Shown here: positions 27,129 through 38,048 of the stretch, in pieces
How positions within the stretch are numbered: the first letter of the stretch is position 1
Layout: the number at the start of each line of letters is the position of its first letter
DNA from: Alphaproteobacteria bacterium
GTDB taxonomy: Bacteria; Pseudomonadota; Alphaproteobacteria; Rhodospirillales; Rhodospirillaceae
Assembly: GCA_030835385.1 (NCBI GenBank)
Contig: JAURPI010000047.1
Coordinates: 1 to 64,000 of the forward strand
Length of the DNA stretch: 64,000 nt
Reading direction: 5' to 3'
The notes under the pieces: generated by a model
What the model saw: only the letters and a program-made list of their open reading frames with translations
The model's database searches: none
What the model was told of the DNA's origin: nothing
Program-made: the position numbers and the translations under genes

Positions 27129-28625
27129 CTAAACCTGCTGGATTATATCTTTGCGATCAATGTGACTGGCCAGGCGAGACAATCGCTTAGGATAAGATCC
27201 GCCATCGAATACCGCGTCATCGGCGGGAAGCGATAAGGTCACAGCGGCCTTCCCCATGTCTAATTTTGCTTTCTTAAGAATGCCGGGTGCGCCGCCTGTC
27301 AATGAATAGGCGAGCCGGAGCCCTAAACCGATTGTTCTGACGCGATGAAGGCGGGCTTCATCAAGCATCGTATGCGCTTGATCAATGGTCGGTGTCGTAT
27401 CATCCGTGCGGTATCGGTAAAACAATGCCAATGCTAACCCGGCCCTGTCTTCGTGCTCCAACCCCATAAAGGGTAGTCGGAGTACGCGCAGAAAAGCCTG
27501 CTCTGCACGAAAGTCTGGGTGCTCAGACCAATAGACATCTCGTAAAACGCACGCTGCAAGGCGGAGTCTGGCTTGAACTTTTGTCTCGTCTGGAAAGAGA
27601 GGCGCCAACCAATCGAATGCTTCGTGCCCGAGGCGCGGATCGCGACCGGCAACTCGACATAACTCCTCTGCCGCACTGATAAGTGGGTCTTCGGATTTCA
27701 AGGCGTTGGGAAGATCCTTGTAGAATTGACCCTCACGCATGCCATAAATAGAAAACACAAGGTTGTCTGGCTGCCCCACCTCCAATAGGCGCCCAAGCAT
27801 AGTCGCCGCCAACGGCAGCGCTTGAAGACGCGACTTGTCTACACCCCGGATTTTCTCGAGGGTCTGCGGACCAAGGTTGGATATAAGGCCGAATAGAGAC
27901 TGGGCTTGGGGTCGCGTGAGCGTAAAATTATCTAAGACGTGTAATGGGTAGTTCATATGGGCGATGCAAACTCGAGCTAGAGCCCGCCACGCCCCACCCA
28001 CGGCATAAACTGTCCTCCCCTTCACTCCGGAAATCCATGCTTCTTGATCGAGGTGCTGATTTATTGTTTCGAGCGCTTTGTCCAGGTCGAGGCCGGACGA
28101 ATCTGCAAGGCGAAGTGTTCCAAGGGGCAGAGTCGCGTGGTGTGCAAAATCACTGCCCTGGACATCTACAAGTTCAAGACTACCACCGCCAAGATCCGCC
28201 ACCATGCCATTTGCATCGGGGATCCCGCAGAGCACACCAAGAGCACTTCGTTGCGCCTCTTGCTTCCCGGACAACACTTTTACGGACAACCCGGTTTCTT
28301 TTTCGACGAGTTCAGTAAATTTTTTGCCATCCGATGCGTCACGAATGGCGGCAGTTCCAAGTACATCTAGTCTGTCCAGGCCCATCGCCTCGATCAGCAC
28401 CGTAAAACGCCCAAGAATTTGGAGCGCTTTTTTAATACCGCCCGGGTTCAATTTACCCGTGGATTCGAGGTCACGCCCTAAGGCACAAGTGGATTTCTCA
28501 TTGTAAATGGGAATCGGCGTTCTCATGACGCCGCTATAGACAACCAATCGCACCGAGTTTGACCCGATATCTATGACGCCTATGGGCCGGTGACGGTCGG
28601 CCAGTGTCGTGCTGTCGTCAGGCAC
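27129..28625 (-). CDS. ppx: Exopolyphosphatase / guanosine pentaphosphatase
   Basis: Releases phosphate from the end of polyphosphate chains or hydrolyses pppGpp. The 498-residue protein opens with the actin-like phosphate-1 motif PIGVIDIGSNSVRLVVYSG, has VLGTAAIRDASDGKKF, and the phosphate-2 motif MVADLGGGSLELVDV. A C-terminal HD-like helical region follows. The start codon is GTG 28625. It lies 45 bases downstream of ppk on the same strand, giving a ppk-ppx operon that balances polyphosphate synthesis and breakdown. It converges with rnd. Confidence 0.93.
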   Translation of the reverse strand: MPDDSTTLADRHRPIGVIDIGSNSVRLVVYSGVMRTPIPIYNEKSTCALGRDLESTGKLNPGGIKKALQILGRFTVLIEAMGLDRLDVLGTAAIRDASDGKKFTELVEKETGLSVKVLSGKQEAQRSALGVLCGIPDANGMVADLGGGSLELVDVQGSDFAHHATLPLGTLRLADSSGLDLDKALETINQHLDQEAWISGVKGRTVYAVGGAWRALARVCIAHMNYPLHVLDNFTLTRPQAQSLFGLISNLGPQTLEKIRGVDKSRLQALPLAATMLGRLLEVGQPDNLVFSIYGMREGQFYKDLPNALKSEDPLISAAEELCRVAGRDPRLGHEAFDWLAPLFPDETKVQARLRLAACVLRDVYWSEHPDFRAEQAFLRVLRLPFMGLEHEDRAGLALALFYRYRTDDTTPTIDQAHTMLDEARLHRVRTIGLGLRLAYSLTGGAPGILKKAKLDMGKAAVTLSLPADDAVFDGGSYPKRLSRLASHIDRKDIIQQV

Positions 28626-28670
28626 GCTTGTCTCTCACATCAAACTCTAAGAGCAGCGCTGATAGCAGGT

Positions 28671-30836
28671 TTATCGCCGGCTTGGAACCAATTTGGGCAC
28701 TTGACGTTTGGCCTGGTCAAGCGCGCTCCCCTGGCCCGACAAACTCGGGTTATTCATGAAGTAATCATGGGCGCTAAATGGTGCATCGCCGGCCTCATCG
28801 CGGGCAAACAGGCCGCCAGAATCAAGAGTCCAGCTCTGCAGATTATCGTTGATGTTTGCGACCATGATCTGATCAAGCACCTGTTGATGCACCGTGTGAT
28901 TCTCAATTGGGACGAAGGTTTCTACCCGGTTGACGATATTTCTCGTCATCCAGTCGGCAGACGACATATAGACCTTTGCGTCGCGAGAGGGCACTGGATG
29001 CCCATTGCCGAACACGAAGATTCGCGAATGCTCGAGAAATCTACCAACAATACTCTTTACACGAATGTTCTCAGATAAACCGGGCACACCCGGCCGCAGA
29101 CAGCAAATGCCACGCACGATGAGCTCTATTTGCACACCGGCCTGGGAGGCTTCGTAAAGGGCGTCAATAACAGTGGGATCAACAAGTGAGTTCATTTTCG
29201 CCCAGATGGTTCCAGGCAGACCAGCTTTCGCAAACTCAATTTCTTGATCAATTAGGTCGTCGATCTTTTCTTTAAGTCCGATCGGCGCAATCGCTAGCTT
29301 CTCCAGAGAATCGGGTTGGGCATATCCGGTCATGAAGTTGAACGCGCGATTGGCATCGCGACAAAGGGCCGGATCACACGTGAAGAAAGACAAGTCGGTG
29401 TAGATTTTCGCTGTAACGGGGTGATAGTTCCCAGTCCCGAAGTGAACATAGGAATTTAGTGCATTGCCTTCACGACGCGTTACCAGGGAAATCTTGGCAT
29501 GAGTCTTGAGATCAACAAAACCATAGACCACGTTAGCGCCGGCTCGCTCCAAGTCCCTCGCCCAACGGATGTTGGCCTCTTCATCAAAACGGGCTTTGAG
29601 CTCCACCATAGCAGTTACGGTTTTTCCTGCCTCAGCCGCCTCTATTAAGGCTTCAACAATCGGCGATTTCTTACTGGTACGGTAGAGCGTCTGTTTGATC
29701 GACACCACATTAGGATCCTGGGCCGCCTGACGGAGAAACTGCACGACAGCATCGAAAGACTCGTATGGGTGATGGACGATAATGTCCTTCTTGCGAATAG
29801 CAGCGAAACTGTCGCCTCCAAAATCTCTAATTCGCTCTGGGAACCTGGCGTTGTACGGGACGAATTCAAGGTCAGGCCGTTCACCAGTAATAAGCTGGCT
29901 GACGTCTGCGAGACCAATCATTCCACCCATGCGAAACATATCATCCGAAGACACTTCCAATTCGTCGCAAATCAAATTGACTTGGTCTTCAGGCATGGAT
30001 GCACTGACTTTGAGCCGGATACAGCTACCACGCCGCCTACGCTTCAGGGCCGTTTCGAAGCTCTGCACCAGATCTTGGGCTTCCTCATCAATTTCCATTT
30101 CACTATCACGAAGGACTCGAAACACGCCCGACTGCATTACCTTGAAACCGGGAAAGAGGCGGTCAAAGAAAAGCGTTATGACCTCTTCAAGAGTAATAAA
30201 CCTGATCTTCCGGCCACGAAGGCGAATCAATCGATCCACCTGTGATGGCATCGGCACAAGCGCGCGCATACCCTCGCCATTCTCAATGCGCACCAACTGT
30301 AGAATGAGAGATAAGCCAAGGTTGGGTATGAAAGGAAATGGGTGAGCCGGATCAATCGCCAAGGGCGTAAGAACAGGAAAGATATGCTCCAAAAAACGGT
30401 CAAGGAGCCACGCCTTATCCTTGGCGTTGAGTTCATCTTTTGAAACGACGTGAATTTCTTCTTTGTCGAGCTCCGCCTGCAACAAATCCCAACATTCGTC
30501 TTGATGGCGCAGAACGTCACGAACAGCGGAATTAATTTGAGTGAGTTGTTCTTGCGGAGTCAGACCGTCAGCGCTCCGCTGGGTCACACCGGCCCTGACT
30601 TGCCCTTTAAGACCAGCGACGCGGACCATATAAAATTCATCTAGGTTAGATGCCGATATCGACAAAAACCGCACCCGTTCCAACAATGGGTGGTTGACGT
30701 TTTCCGCCTCCTCGAGCACGCGCGTATTGAACGAAAGCCAGGAGAGTTCGCGGTTGATGAACCGATCACTGCTCTCCAGACTTATAGTCGGCCGATCAGC
30801 GCTTTCAACGACAGATGTACTGTCTTGTGGGCTCAC
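28671..30836 (-). CDS. ppk: Polyphosphate kinase 1
   Basis: Makes polyphosphate from ATP at the membrane. The 721 residues are normal for PPK1. The N-terminal domain starts [20 protein letters not shown], and the phospholipase-D-like catalytic domains contain [24 protein letters not shown], with the autophosphorylated His, and the second His motif [28 protein letters not shown]. The start is GTG 30836. It is the first gene of the ppk-ppx pair and is divergent from the sixA-like gene, with 169 bases between starts. Confidence 0.96.
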   Translation of the reverse strand: MSPQDSTSVVESADRPTISLESSDRFINRELSWLSFNTRVLEEAENVNHPLLERVRFLSISASNLDEFYMVRVAGLKGQVRAGVTQRSADGLTPQEQLTQINSAVRDVLRHQDECWDLLQAELDKEEIHVVSKDELNAKDKAWLLDRFLEHIFPVLTPLAIDPAHPFPFIPNLGLSLILQLVRIENGEGMRALVPMPSQVDRLIRLRGRKIRFITLEEVITLFFDRLFPGFKVMQSGVFRVLRDSEMEIDEEAQDLVQSFETALKRRRRGSCIRLKVSASMPEDQVNLICDELEVSSDDMFRMGGMIGLADVSQLITGERPDLEFVPYNARFPERIRDFGGDSFAAIRKKDIIVHHPYESFDAVVQFLRQAAQDPNVVSIKQTLYRTSKKSPIVEALIEAAEAGKTVTAMVELKARFDEEANIRWARDLERAGANVVYGFVDLKTHAKISLVTRREGNALNSYVHFGTGNYHPVTAKIYTDLSFFTCDPALCRDANRAFNFMTGYAQPDSLEKLAIAPIGLKEKIDDLIDQEIEFAKAGLPGTIWAKMNSLVDPTVIDALYEASQAGVQIELIVRGICCLRPGVPGLSENIRVKSIVGRFLEHSRIFVFGNGHPVPSRDAKVYMSSADWMTRNIVNRVETFVPIENHTVHQQVLDQIMVANINDNLQSWTLDSGGLFARDEAGDAPFSAHDYFMNNPSLSGQGSALDQAKRQVPKLVPSRR

Positions 30837-31005
30837 GCAAAAATTCCTTTAGTCACTCACAGGCAGCACATTCTCCGACTGCCAAGCTCCCCTCTGGAAA
30901 GCAGAAAATATCGGCCCTGAAACCGATAGTTCACAAAATCGCAATGCTTTACGGATCCGGAACTGTATCATGACCGCTGACATTCTGTCGATTAAAGGAC
31001 ACTTC

Positions 31006-31533
31006 GTGACACTTTCCCTCTTGCTCCTGCGGCATGCCAAAGCAGCCAATGAATCAATCAAAGATCATGAGCGGTCCCTGGCCCCGCGAGGACAACGCGA
31101 TGCCGTAAAAATAGCTCACTACTTGGAGGCTTCGGATCTTAAGCCTGATCTCGTGATGTGCTCGACAGCCAAACGTGCCCGCCTCACCCTCGACTCAATT
31201 TTGACGATTTGGCCCGATCTGAACGTGTCTTATGAGAACGAAATCTACCTCGCCTCGACAGAGATGGCTGTAGCACACTTACGGCAAGGAGGATCAGCCA
31301 ATCGAATCTTGTTGGTTGGGCACAACCCAACAATGGAAGATTTACTTCGCGTCCTGACGGACCAACGAAATACTTCAAACGCAGCGCTATCCGACGCTCT
31401 TTCTAAGTACCCGACGGGGGCGCTGGCTGAGTTATCTATCGACTGTAAACGTTGGGACGAGCTTAACGTGTCATGTGGCCAACTGAAGCGCTTCATCAAG
31501 CCCCGTACCCTCGAAGAGTCGGCCGCAGATTAA
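31006..31533 (+). CDS. sixA: SixA-like phosphohistidine phosphatase
   Basis: A 175-residue histidine-phosphatase-superfamily protein. The RHG-type motif is LLLLRHAKAANESI, and the second catalytic region is ILLVGHNPTMEDLLRVL. SixA removes phosphate from histidines of phosphorelay or PTS proteins; the exact target here is unknown. The start is set at GTG 31006, which has AAAGGA 6 bases upstream; the frame extends to ATG 30970 without a ribosome binding site. It overlaps the convergent hdaA gene by 4 bases. Confidence 0.85.
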   Translation: MTLSLLLLRHAKAANESIKDHERSLAPRGQRDAVKIAHYLEASDLKPDLVMCSTAKRARLTLDSILTIWPDLNVSYENEIYLASTEMAVAHLRQGGSANRILLVGHNPTMEDLLRVLTDQRNTSNAALSDALSKYPTGALAELSIDCKRWDELNVSCGQLKRFIKPRTLEESAAD

Positions 31534-32213
31534 TCGGGTCTAAAGTTGCCGCTGTCCAAGATATCGCGCACTAAAGGAACTGTTATTTTTCGATTTTGCG
31601 CTAATGCGTCGTGATCGACGCGCTCCGTCAATTTTTGTATTGCTGCGAAGGTGCGCGGAATTCGTTTTTGGACGTAGTCGACCAACTCTGGCGTGACTTC
31701 TAACTGACGGTCGCGAAAGAGCTTCACCAATACAGCCGCGATCGTCGCATCATCTGGTGATCGTATTTCAACCGAAGGCATACCGCTCAGGCGGGATTTT
31801 AAGTCGGGGAGAGTCACGTCCCATCGGGCGGGCGCCATTTGACCTACGATGAGAAGATGCTTGCGAGCCTCACGAACCACATTGAAGAGATGAAACAGTG
31901 CTGATTCGTCGGGCACGGCATCAGCTTTATCCCAAACCAACGCCTTGTGCGCCTCTACAAGAGAGACCGGTTCAACCTGCGATATCTCGTCTACTTCAAG
32001 CACATGAGCATCTGCTTTCGCCACGAAGACTTGAACCAGGTGAGACTTGCCGCACCCCGGAGGACCATAAAGCCCAAGACAAGGCGCCGGCCAGTTTGGC
32101 CAGGTATCAATCCAGCCAACAGCTTCACGGTTGGCATCAGTAACCAAAAAATCAGCGCGTCCGATAGCCGTGCGGTGACCCAGTTCCAGGGGGAGTTGTT
32201 TTGATATCGTCAT
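31530..32213 (-). CDS. hdaA: DnaA-related replication regulator HdaA
   Basis: A 227-residue protein equivalent to the AAA+ domain of DnaA without the DNA-binding domain IV. The Walker A motif is LYGPPGCGKSHLVQVF. The N-terminal QLPLELGHRTAIGRADFLV is typical of Hda proteins, which carry a clamp-binding QL-[SP]-L-type motif there. It promotes ATP hydrolysis on DnaA with the sliding clamp and so limits reinitiation. Downstream of the DUF2066 gene by 22 bases in the same orientation, as in other Alphaproteobacteria. Confidence 0.9.
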   Translation of the reverse strand: MTISKQLPLELGHRTAIGRADFLVTDANREAVGWIDTWPNWPAPCLGLYGPPGCGKSHLVQVFVAKADAHVLEVDEISQVEPVSLVEAHKALVWDKADAVPDESALFHLFNVVREARKHLLIVGQMAPARWDVTLPDLKSRLSGMPSVEIRSPDDATIAAVLVKLFRDRQLEVTPELVDYVQKRIPRTFAAIQKLTERVDHDALAQNRKITVPLVRDILDSGNFRPD

Positions 32214-32235
32214 GACTTATCAGCAGAGGAAAGCT

Positions 32236-33558
32236 TTAAGGTCCCCGCTGGAACGTGCCATTAGTAAATAGACTAGAGGGATAGGCTGGCGGCGGTACTT
32301 GCTCTAACGGCTGGGAGAAGATTGACGATTGCGATCCCGGTACAGGCATAGAGTGCGCGGTGCTATTACCCCCAAAGGTTTGAACTACATTTGTTTCTGC
32401 GGCACGGTCTTCAATTACCCACGCCTCGCCTTGCCAAACAAATCCCAGATCACTTTGCGCCATCGCTAGTTTCAGCTGATCTTCGTCACCCAAATAATAA
32501 ATGGTGACTTGGGCTCGATCTCGCGCAATCGCCTGCAACTCATGGCGATCAATCAGCGGAACCTGCTCGAGCCGAGACCGAACAGTAAGCCAATCCTCCA
32601 GGGAATTGAGTGGGACCAACGCCGTAATCTGACCGCTTGAGTCAAATTGCAGCATGTTCTCTTTTTTCCATTCGTCTTCGACCACAGCCCAGGCCTGTTC
32701 TGCCGCCGCAATAAACAATTCAGACCAAGTCTGCCCACCCGCAGCTGGAACATCCAACCGTCGTTCCGCACCGGTTCGGGTGGAATACAGCGTCACGCTT
32801 ACAGACTCAGATCCCAGACTGCCAAGCAGAGAAGCTGTAGCAACCACAACGTCATCTGCCCCATAGCGACCGGCCCAGGTTTGTAGCCGTACCTGATCGC
32901 GGGCTTGCGCGTCTTCGATGCGGAGTGTTGACAAGTCTTCCAAGTCGCCAAATGGAAGCTGGCGGGGCACAAGCCCCATAGCCTGAGGCAGACGTATCCA
33001 TGCATCCATCCAAGGATTCGAATCGGACCAAATCACAGGCTCTGACACCACGGATTCTTGATAGACCGGAACGACCGCGACCGGTTTACTGACCGTTTCA
33101 GCAAATGGTACACTGGCGAGTCTCAAAGTTGACCGTATAGACTCGGGACGGAACCGAACGATTAGATCGGCAAGATATCGGCCTGACGCCGTCCGCTCAT
33201 TTGACACCGAGAAATCGCGAACCAGGTCAATCGCATCACGGGTGGACAAATCTGGCAAAGCAGCCTGATAAGCGTTTGGCACCAATCGCCGTAACAACCT
33301 TTCTAGCGCCTTAATCTGACCCTCCTGCAGGCCTTTGGTGCGAGCGTCGGTGGTTGTGCCTCCACGCGCGTCTACAGGCACCCCAGTGACCGTGAAGACC
33401 TGTGATTGGGCCGACACGGAAGCAGGGGCGAGTAAAATCGACAGGCCGAATGCTGCCGCGATTGTCGCAGCCAAAAAGAAGTTATGACGGGCCGTTGCAA
33501 CGCGCCCGTCTTTGGCTATGGTACGGCTTCTTTTCGCCGCGCTAAGTGAGGCTGACAT
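32236..33558 (-). CDS. Exported DUF2066 protein
   Basis: A 440-residue protein of the DUF2066 family. A membrane signal at residues 27-50 ([25 protein letters not shown]) follows a long basic N-region. The conserved block [39 protein letters not shown] marks the family. The C-terminus is Pro/Ser-rich ([14 protein letters not shown]). The function is unknown; genes of this family regularly neighbour hda and purM. The ATG at 33558 is the only plausible start, and it lies inside the start region of the divergent purM. Confidence 0.8.
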   Translation of the reverse strand: MSASLSAAKRSRTIAKDGRVATARHNFFLAATIAAAFGLSILLAPASVSAQSQVFTVTGVPVDARGGTTTDARTKGLQEGQIKALERLLRRLVPNAYQAALPDLSTRDAIDLVRDFSVSNERTASGRYLADLIVRFRPESIRSTLRLASVPFAETVSKPVAVVPVYQESVVSEPVIWSDSNPWMDAWIRLPQAMGLVPRQLPFGDLEDLSTLRIEDAQARDQVRLQTWAGRYGADDVVVATASLLGSLGSESVSVTLYSTRTGAERRLDVPAAGGQTWSELFIAAAEQAWAVVEDEWKKENMLQFDSSGQITALVPLNSLEDWLTVRSRLEQVPLIDRHELQAIARDRAQVTIYYLGDEDQLKLAMAQSDLGFVWQGEAWVIEDRAAETNVVQTFGGNSTAHSMPVPGSQSSIFSQPLEQVPPPAYPSSLFTNGTFQRGP

Positions 33559-34651
33559 TTCTAAGTCCTCTCAGGCCGATGGCCGCCGTTCCAACGGTTT
33601 AACCTACAAAGACGCCGGGGTCGATATTGACGCCGGCAACGCCTTGGTGGAAGCCATAAAGCCACTCGCTAAATCGACGGGCCGAAGTGGCGCCGATTCA
33701 GCCCTTGGTGGATTCGGAGGCCTATTTGACCTCAAAGCGACCGGATATAAAGATCCGGTATTGGTCGCTGGTAATGATGGCGTTGGAACCAAGTTATTGG
33801 TCGCGATTGAAGCTGAGCGCCACGACACAGTTGGCATCGATTTAGTGGCCATGTGTGTGAATGATTTAGTCGTCCAAGGTGCAGAACCTCTCTTTTTTCT
33901 CGACTATTTTGCAACTGGCAAACTTTCTATCGAAGCCGCGACCTCTGTTATTAGCGGTATTGCCGCCGGATGCCGCGAAGCCGGTTGCGCCTTAATCGGC
34001 GGTGAGACTGCTGAAATGCCAGGACTCTATGGCGAGAATGAGTACGATCTTGCGGGATTCTCTGTAGGGGCAGTTGAACGGGACGAAATTTTACCGCGCA
34101 ACATTGTTATCGGAGATATCGTACTTGGCCTACCCTCTTCTGGATTCCACTCCAACGGCTACTCTCTGGTTAGAAAAGTGGTTGAAGGCACTGGTCTTAA
34201 ATATGACGACCCAGCCCCTTTTGATTCGTCGAAATCCTTAGGCGAAGCCTTGCTAACTCCGACCCGAATTTACATTAAGCCCTGCCTTGCACTGGTCAAA
34301 GCCGACCTGGCGCACGGCTTTGCTCACATCACGGGTGGTGGATTGTTGGAGAATATCCCCCGAGTTTTGCCAAAAGGATTGGCGGTTGACCTGAATGCAG
34401 ATGCTCTACCCCTACCCCCAATAATGACGTGGCTTGGCGAAGCTGGCGGCATGTCCGCCGTTGAAATGGCTCGGACATTTAATTGTGGAATCGGTATGAC
34501 CGTAATCGTCTCGGCCGAAAATGAACAAGCTGCGATGAACGTGCTATCGGAAAACGGCGAACAGCCTCGACGCCTTGGCACCATCTCAGAACAAGGCGAC
34601 GGTGAATCAGTACGGATCAGTCAACTAACAGAAAGCTGGGGTTTAGCCTAA
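33518..34651 (+). CDS. purM: Phosphoribosylformylglycinamidine cyclo-ligase (AIR synthetase)
   Basis: ATP-dependent ring closure in purine synthesis. About 377 residues. Family motifs are [68 protein letters not shown] and [19 protein letters not shown] 33518 is the first ATG (TTG 33512 is possible). No other start codon exists before the conserved region, so about 30 residues precede it. The 5' end overlaps the divergent DUF2066 gene by 41 bases, and the 3' end overlaps the convergent purN by 9 bases. Confidence 0.93.
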   Translation: MVRLLFAALSEADISKSSQADGRRSNGLTYKDAGVDIDAGNALVEAIKPLAKSTGRSGADSALGGFGGLFDLKATGYKDPVLVAGNDGVGTKLLVAIEAERHDTVGIDLVAMCVNDLVVQGAEPLFFLDYFATGKLSIEAATSVISGIAAGCREAGCALIGGETAEMPGLYGENEYDLAGFSVGAVERDEILPRNIVIGDIVLGLPSSGFHSNGYSLVRKVVEGTGLKYDDPAPFDSSKSLGEALLTPTRIYIKPCLALVKADLAHGFAHITGGGLLENIPRVLPKGLAVDLNADALPLPPIMTWLGEAGGMSAVEMARTFNCGIGMTVIVSAENEQAAMNVLSENGEQPRRLGTISEQGDGESVRISQLTESWGLA

Positions 34652-35266
34652 AGCATCCAGATCAATCTCGCCGGACACGATACGGATCAAGGTTTCCGAG
34701 AAAAAGAGATGCTCCTGAACCAACACCCGCGCCGCCACGTCGTCGGGCGTATCTGCGGGGAGGACTGGCACCGTGGCCTGCGCGACAATTGGACCGGTGT
34801 CATACTCGCCATCGACCAGATGAACAGTCACACCGGATTCTGATTCCCTATTGGCAACAACGGCTTCATGCACGTGATGACCATACATTCCCTGCCCCCC
34901 GTACTTGGGTAGCAACGCGGGATGAATATTGAGAATACGGTTGCTGAACGCGCTCAACACCTTCGGTCCAATCTTACGCATATAGCCCGCAAGAATAATC
35001 AGATCGGCGCCAGCTTCTTGCAGCTTATCTAGATGGGCTTGATCCAGAGATTCTTCTGATCCGCTACTTTTCGGGCTGAGATGCACATGGGGCAAACCAT
35101 TCTCTGCGGCCCAACTCAGTGCCGCACTGCTCCGATTGTTGCTGATGAGTAAAGCTGGATCAGCAGCTAAAGCGCCTGTCTGACACGCCGAGACTATGGC
35201 CCGCATATTGCTGCCCCGATGAGACACAAAAAAACCGAGGCGTGGGCGTTGCGGCAGAGGCGTCAT
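34643..35266 (-). CDS. purN: Phosphoribosylglycinamide formyltransferase
   Basis: Transfers a formyl group from 10-formyl-THF to GAR in purine synthesis. The 207-residue protein shows [20 protein letters not shown], the catalytic region [33 protein letters not shown] (with Asn and His), and the final Asp in [21 protein letters not shown]. purN is co-directional with purM in many bacteria; here they face each other and overlap by 9 bases. It is 30 bases downstream of ndk on the same strand. Confidence 0.96.
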   Translation of the reverse strand: MTPLPQRPRLGFFVSHRGSNMRAIVSACQTGALAADPALLISNNRSSAALSWAAENGLPHVHLSPKSSGSEESLDQAHLDKLQEAGADLIILAGYMRKIGPKVLSAFSNRILNIHPALLPKYGGQGMYGHHVHEAVVANRESESGVTVHLVDGEYDTGPIVAQATVPVLPADTPDDVAARVLVQEHLFFSETLIRIVSGEIDLDALG

Positions 35267-35296
35267 CAGCGTCTTGCCCCTTCAACTGACGAGCTG

Positions 35297-35719
35297 TTAT
35301 CCGACGATTTCGTCGTCATTAAAGAAATACGCAATTTCAATTGCCGCATTCTCTAACGAATCTGATCCATGCACGGAGTTGGCTTCAATACTTTCTGCCA
35401 GCGTTTTGCGGATAGTTCCTTCGTCAGCGTCTACAGGATTTGTAGCGCCCATAATCTCACGATTACGAGCTACCGCATTCTCTCCTTCAAGAACCTGCAC
35501 AACAACTGGACCAGACGTCATGAATGCACAAAGGTCGTTGAAAAAGGGGCGCTCTTTATGAACTGCATAAAACCCTTCGGCCTTGGCTTGATCCAGCTGA
35601 ACGCGCTTTTGAGCGACAACGCGGAGACCACCCTCTTCAATCATGGAGATAACTTTTCCAGTCAAATTCCGGCGAGTGGCGTCTGGTTTGATAATCGAGA
35701 AAGTGCGTTCTAAGGCCAT
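35297..35719 (-). CDS. ndk: Nucleoside diphosphate kinase
   Basis: Balances nucleoside triphosphate pools through a phosphohistidine. The 140-residue length is normal. It begins [23 protein letters not shown], and the active-site region is [44 protein letters not shown], with the catalytic His in NSVHGSDS. A 136-base spacer separates it from holC upstream on the same strand. Confidence 0.97.
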   Translation of the reverse strand: MALERTFSIIKPDATRRNLTGKVISMIEEGGLRVVAQKRVQLDQAKAEGFYAVHKERPFFNDLCAFMTSGPVVVQVLEGENAVARNREIMGATNPVDADEGTIRKTLAESIEANSVHGSDSLENAAIEIAYFFNDDEIVG

Positions 35720-35855
35720 GGTTTATACGTCCATTTTCATCAAAAACTGTGGGAAAACCGAAATAAGTATGTCGGTCTAAGTCGCGCGGGTTATAGCCAA
35801 CGGGACGCGTTGAAGCAACACGTGAGCGCTGGGATATCAGTTACTGCGCCAAGGC

Positions 35856-36308
35856 CTAAGCTTGGGCTTTTTCTTCCCATCCTCCCCTGTCTGTCTGCTG
35901 CCAGTAATGCAGCTCATGCCCCTCGTCCCGGGCTTTTTGCCACCGGTCACGGGCCGTGCTAACGGCTTCTGAATCATTGCCGTCGAACAAATCCAGGCAC
36001 CGCTCATAAGCCCTCAAATCGTCCGATGCCATGCTATCAGTAACGACTAGTACAGAGGCTTCATTGGGGTTCTCTGGTCGGTCCGTTAGCCAAATAGGCT
36101 GGTCTGCCGCATGACCATCTTTCGCTGTCCCGTTGGCTAACCAAGAGTTAGGGTCGTGGGCCCAAAGCGCGTTGCTCAAGCTTTCGACACGCTCTTCCGA
36201 ACCCGCCAATATCACGGCGCGATGACCAGCCTGGCGGACCTTGGTCAGGATCTGCGGTAGGGCGCGCTCCAAGGGCCACTTCTGTAAATGATAGAAGTCG
36301 ACGCGCAT
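35856..36308 (-). CDS. holC: DNA polymerase III chi subunit
   Basis: A 150-residue protein that links the clamp loader to single-strand binding protein. VDFYHLQKWPLERALPQILTKVRQAGHRAVILAGSEERVESLSNALW and LVVTDSMASDDLRAYERCLDLFDGNDSEAVSTARDRW are diagnostic. In most Alphaproteobacteria it follows pepA; here it follows a degP-type protease gene on the same strand, 30 bases away. Confidence 0.92.
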   Translation of the reverse strand: MRVDFYHLQKWPLERALPQILTKVRQAGHRAVILAGSEERVESLSNALWAHDPNSWLANGTAKDGHAADQPIWLTDRPENPNEASVLVVTDSMASDDLRAYERCLDLFDGNDSEAVSTARDRWQKARDEGHELHYWQQTDRGGWEEKAQA

Positions 36309-36338
36309 GGATCGCCCCTACTAAGCAACGCTTCAGTG

Positions 36339-37877
36339 TTAGCTTTCGCCGATCCTTACTGGCACAAGGCGAAAATCATCACCGGATTGGACACGCAACA
36401 AGACAACGCTTCGGTCCTTCTTACGGGCGTCAGCGATAACCTTCTCTGCGTCTGCGGCAGTTTCGACGGGAGTCTGCTGCACCTCAGCAATGATATCGCC
36501 TCGGCGCAGTCCTTTTTCGGCCGCGTCACTATTTCCGTCGACATCAACAATAACCAACCCTGTTATTTCTTCAGGAAGATCATATTGAGTGCGAATATCA
36601 GATGTGAGTTCCGCAACAGTCACGCCAAGCTCATCAATTTCCTTACGGTCAGGCTCGCCACTTCTTGAGCCTGAGTTTGAGCGTGCTGCAACTTGCACTT
36701 CTTCTTCATCAAGTTCGGCAATCCGGACGTTGAGGCTCTTTTCTTTGCCATTGCGCCACACCTTGACCTTAACGCGTTTGTCGATATCGGTTTCCGCGAC
36801 AATTAATGGCAACTGACGCATTTCAACGACGGGCTTATCATCAAAGGTCAGAATGATATCGCTGGGTTCCACCCCGGCTTTTTCTGCCGGACTGTCTTCG
36901 ACCAGTTCCGCGACCAACGCCCCACGAGCGCTGTCCAACCCAAGGCTCTCAGCAATCTCAGGGGTTACGGTTTGAATTTTTACACCCAACCAGCCGCGCC
37001 TCGTCCGACCAAACTCATTAAGATCGTCGATGACAGACCGCGCAAGATTGGATGGTGAGGCAAACCCAATCCCGACACTGGCACCCGTGGGGGAGAAGAT
37101 CGCCGTGTTAATGCCGATAACCTCCCCCCTCATATTGATGAGCGGACCACCAGAGTTGCCGCGATTGATCGCTGCATCCGTCTGAATGTAATCATCATAG
37201 GCATTGCCATTACTGAGCTGACGCGAACGAGCTGAGACAATTCCGGCCGTGACCGTAACGCCAATACCAAACGGATTGCCAATCGCGACAGACCAATCAC
37301 CGACTCGCATTTTATCTGAATCGCCCCACTTCACTGTGGGTAGCTGTTCTTCGGCTTCGACTTTGAGAAGCGCGAGATCGACTTTTGGGTCACGACCAAC
37401 GACGGTTGCTTGCAAAATCGTATTGTCTGCCAGGACAACACTAATTTCGTCGGCGTTCTCGATGACATGGTTGTTGGTAACCACTAGACCATCAGATTCA
37501 ATGATAAAACCCGAACCCAGAGAGGACGCTCGACGACGGGGCCGCTCGCCTTCTCCACCATCTCGATCCTGGGGCAGTTGGTCACCAAACTGCTCAAGGA
37601 AATCCTTGAACATATCTTCCCACGGACCGCCGCGGGGCATTTGCGGTAAGCTACGCCGGCTTCGGTTCCGCTGCTCAACAATCTGAGTCGTCGAGATGTT
37701 CACCACAGCAGGAATAACGTCTTCTACGACGTCGGCAAATGTCTGGGGGACACGCTGAGCATCGGCAAGCCTTGGAAACATTACCAGCACGAGTGCGATG
37801 CCAACGGCGGCACCCCACAGGACGGCGACGTTAGTCCTTGCAGTATCAGGTTTGGAGAGAGAAGCAGTGCGGGCCAT
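36339..37877 (-). CDS. DegP/MucD-type periplasmic serine endoprotease (Do family)
   Basis: Protease and chaperone for misfolded envelope proteins. 512 residues. An N-terminal membrane or signal segment (about 20-40, VLWGAAVGIALVLVMFPRLA) is followed by the trypsin-like domain with catalytic His (VTNNHVIENADEI), Asp (KVDLALLKVEAEE) and Ser (AAINRGNSGGPLINMRGEVIGINTAIF). Two PDZ domains follow (from GWLGVKIQTVTPEIAESLG and from LGVTVAELTSD). The ribosome binding site GAGGAGG is strong. It sits after hflK-hflC, which is a usual proteobacterial order, and probably forms part of the same stress-related block, though a terminator-like hairpin separates them. Confidence 0.94.
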   Translation of the reverse strand: MARTASLSKPDTARTNVAVLWGAAVGIALVLVMFPRLADAQRVPQTFADVVEDVIPAVVNISTTQIVEQRNRSRRSLPQMPRGGPWEDMFKDFLEQFGDQLPQDRDGGEGERPRRRASSLGSGFIIESDGLVVTNNHVIENADEISVVLADNTILQATVVGRDPKVDLALLKVEAEEQLPTVKWGDSDKMRVGDWSVAIGNPFGIGVTVTAGIVSARSRQLSNGNAYDDYIQTDAAINRGNSGGPLINMRGEVIGINTAIFSPTGASVGIGFASPSNLARSVIDDLNEFGRTRRGWLGVKIQTVTPEIAESLGLDSARGALVAELVEDSPAEKAGVEPSDIILTFDDKPVVEMRQLPLIVAETDIDKRVKVKVWRNGKEKSLNVRIAELDEEEVQVAARSNSGSRSGEPDRKEIDELGVTVAELTSDIRTQYDLPEEITGLVIVDVDGNSDAAEKGLRRGDIIAEVQQTPVETAADAEKVIADARKKDRSVVLLRVQSGDDFRLVPVRIGES

Positions 37878-37996
37878 TTATGGGCCTCCTCTGGGTTAAC
37901 GTGGCTGTCCTCGATGCCGTAACGACCATTCTTGTCGGAAATGAGGGCGTTCAACAATACAGTCAACGGTACACGGCAGTTTTCTGTCAGTTTCGT

Positions 37997-38037
37997 AATT
38001 TAAACCCGGCCCCTATTGACAAAAGGAAGGAGCCGGG
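37997..38037 (-). terminator. Terminator-like hairpin after hflC
   Basis: On the minus strand CCCGGCTCC pairs with GGGGCCGGG (9 bp with one G-U), followed by TTTAAATT. It lies 12 bases after the hflC stop and before the degP-type gene. The T-run is interrupted, so read-through into the protease gene is possible. Confidence 0.6.
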
Positions 38038-38048
38038 CGTCGAACCAA

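Noticed and set aside
35720-35855. A gene or RNA in the ndk-holC spacer
   Set aside because: 136 bases with no convincing ORF, hairpin or tRNA signature.
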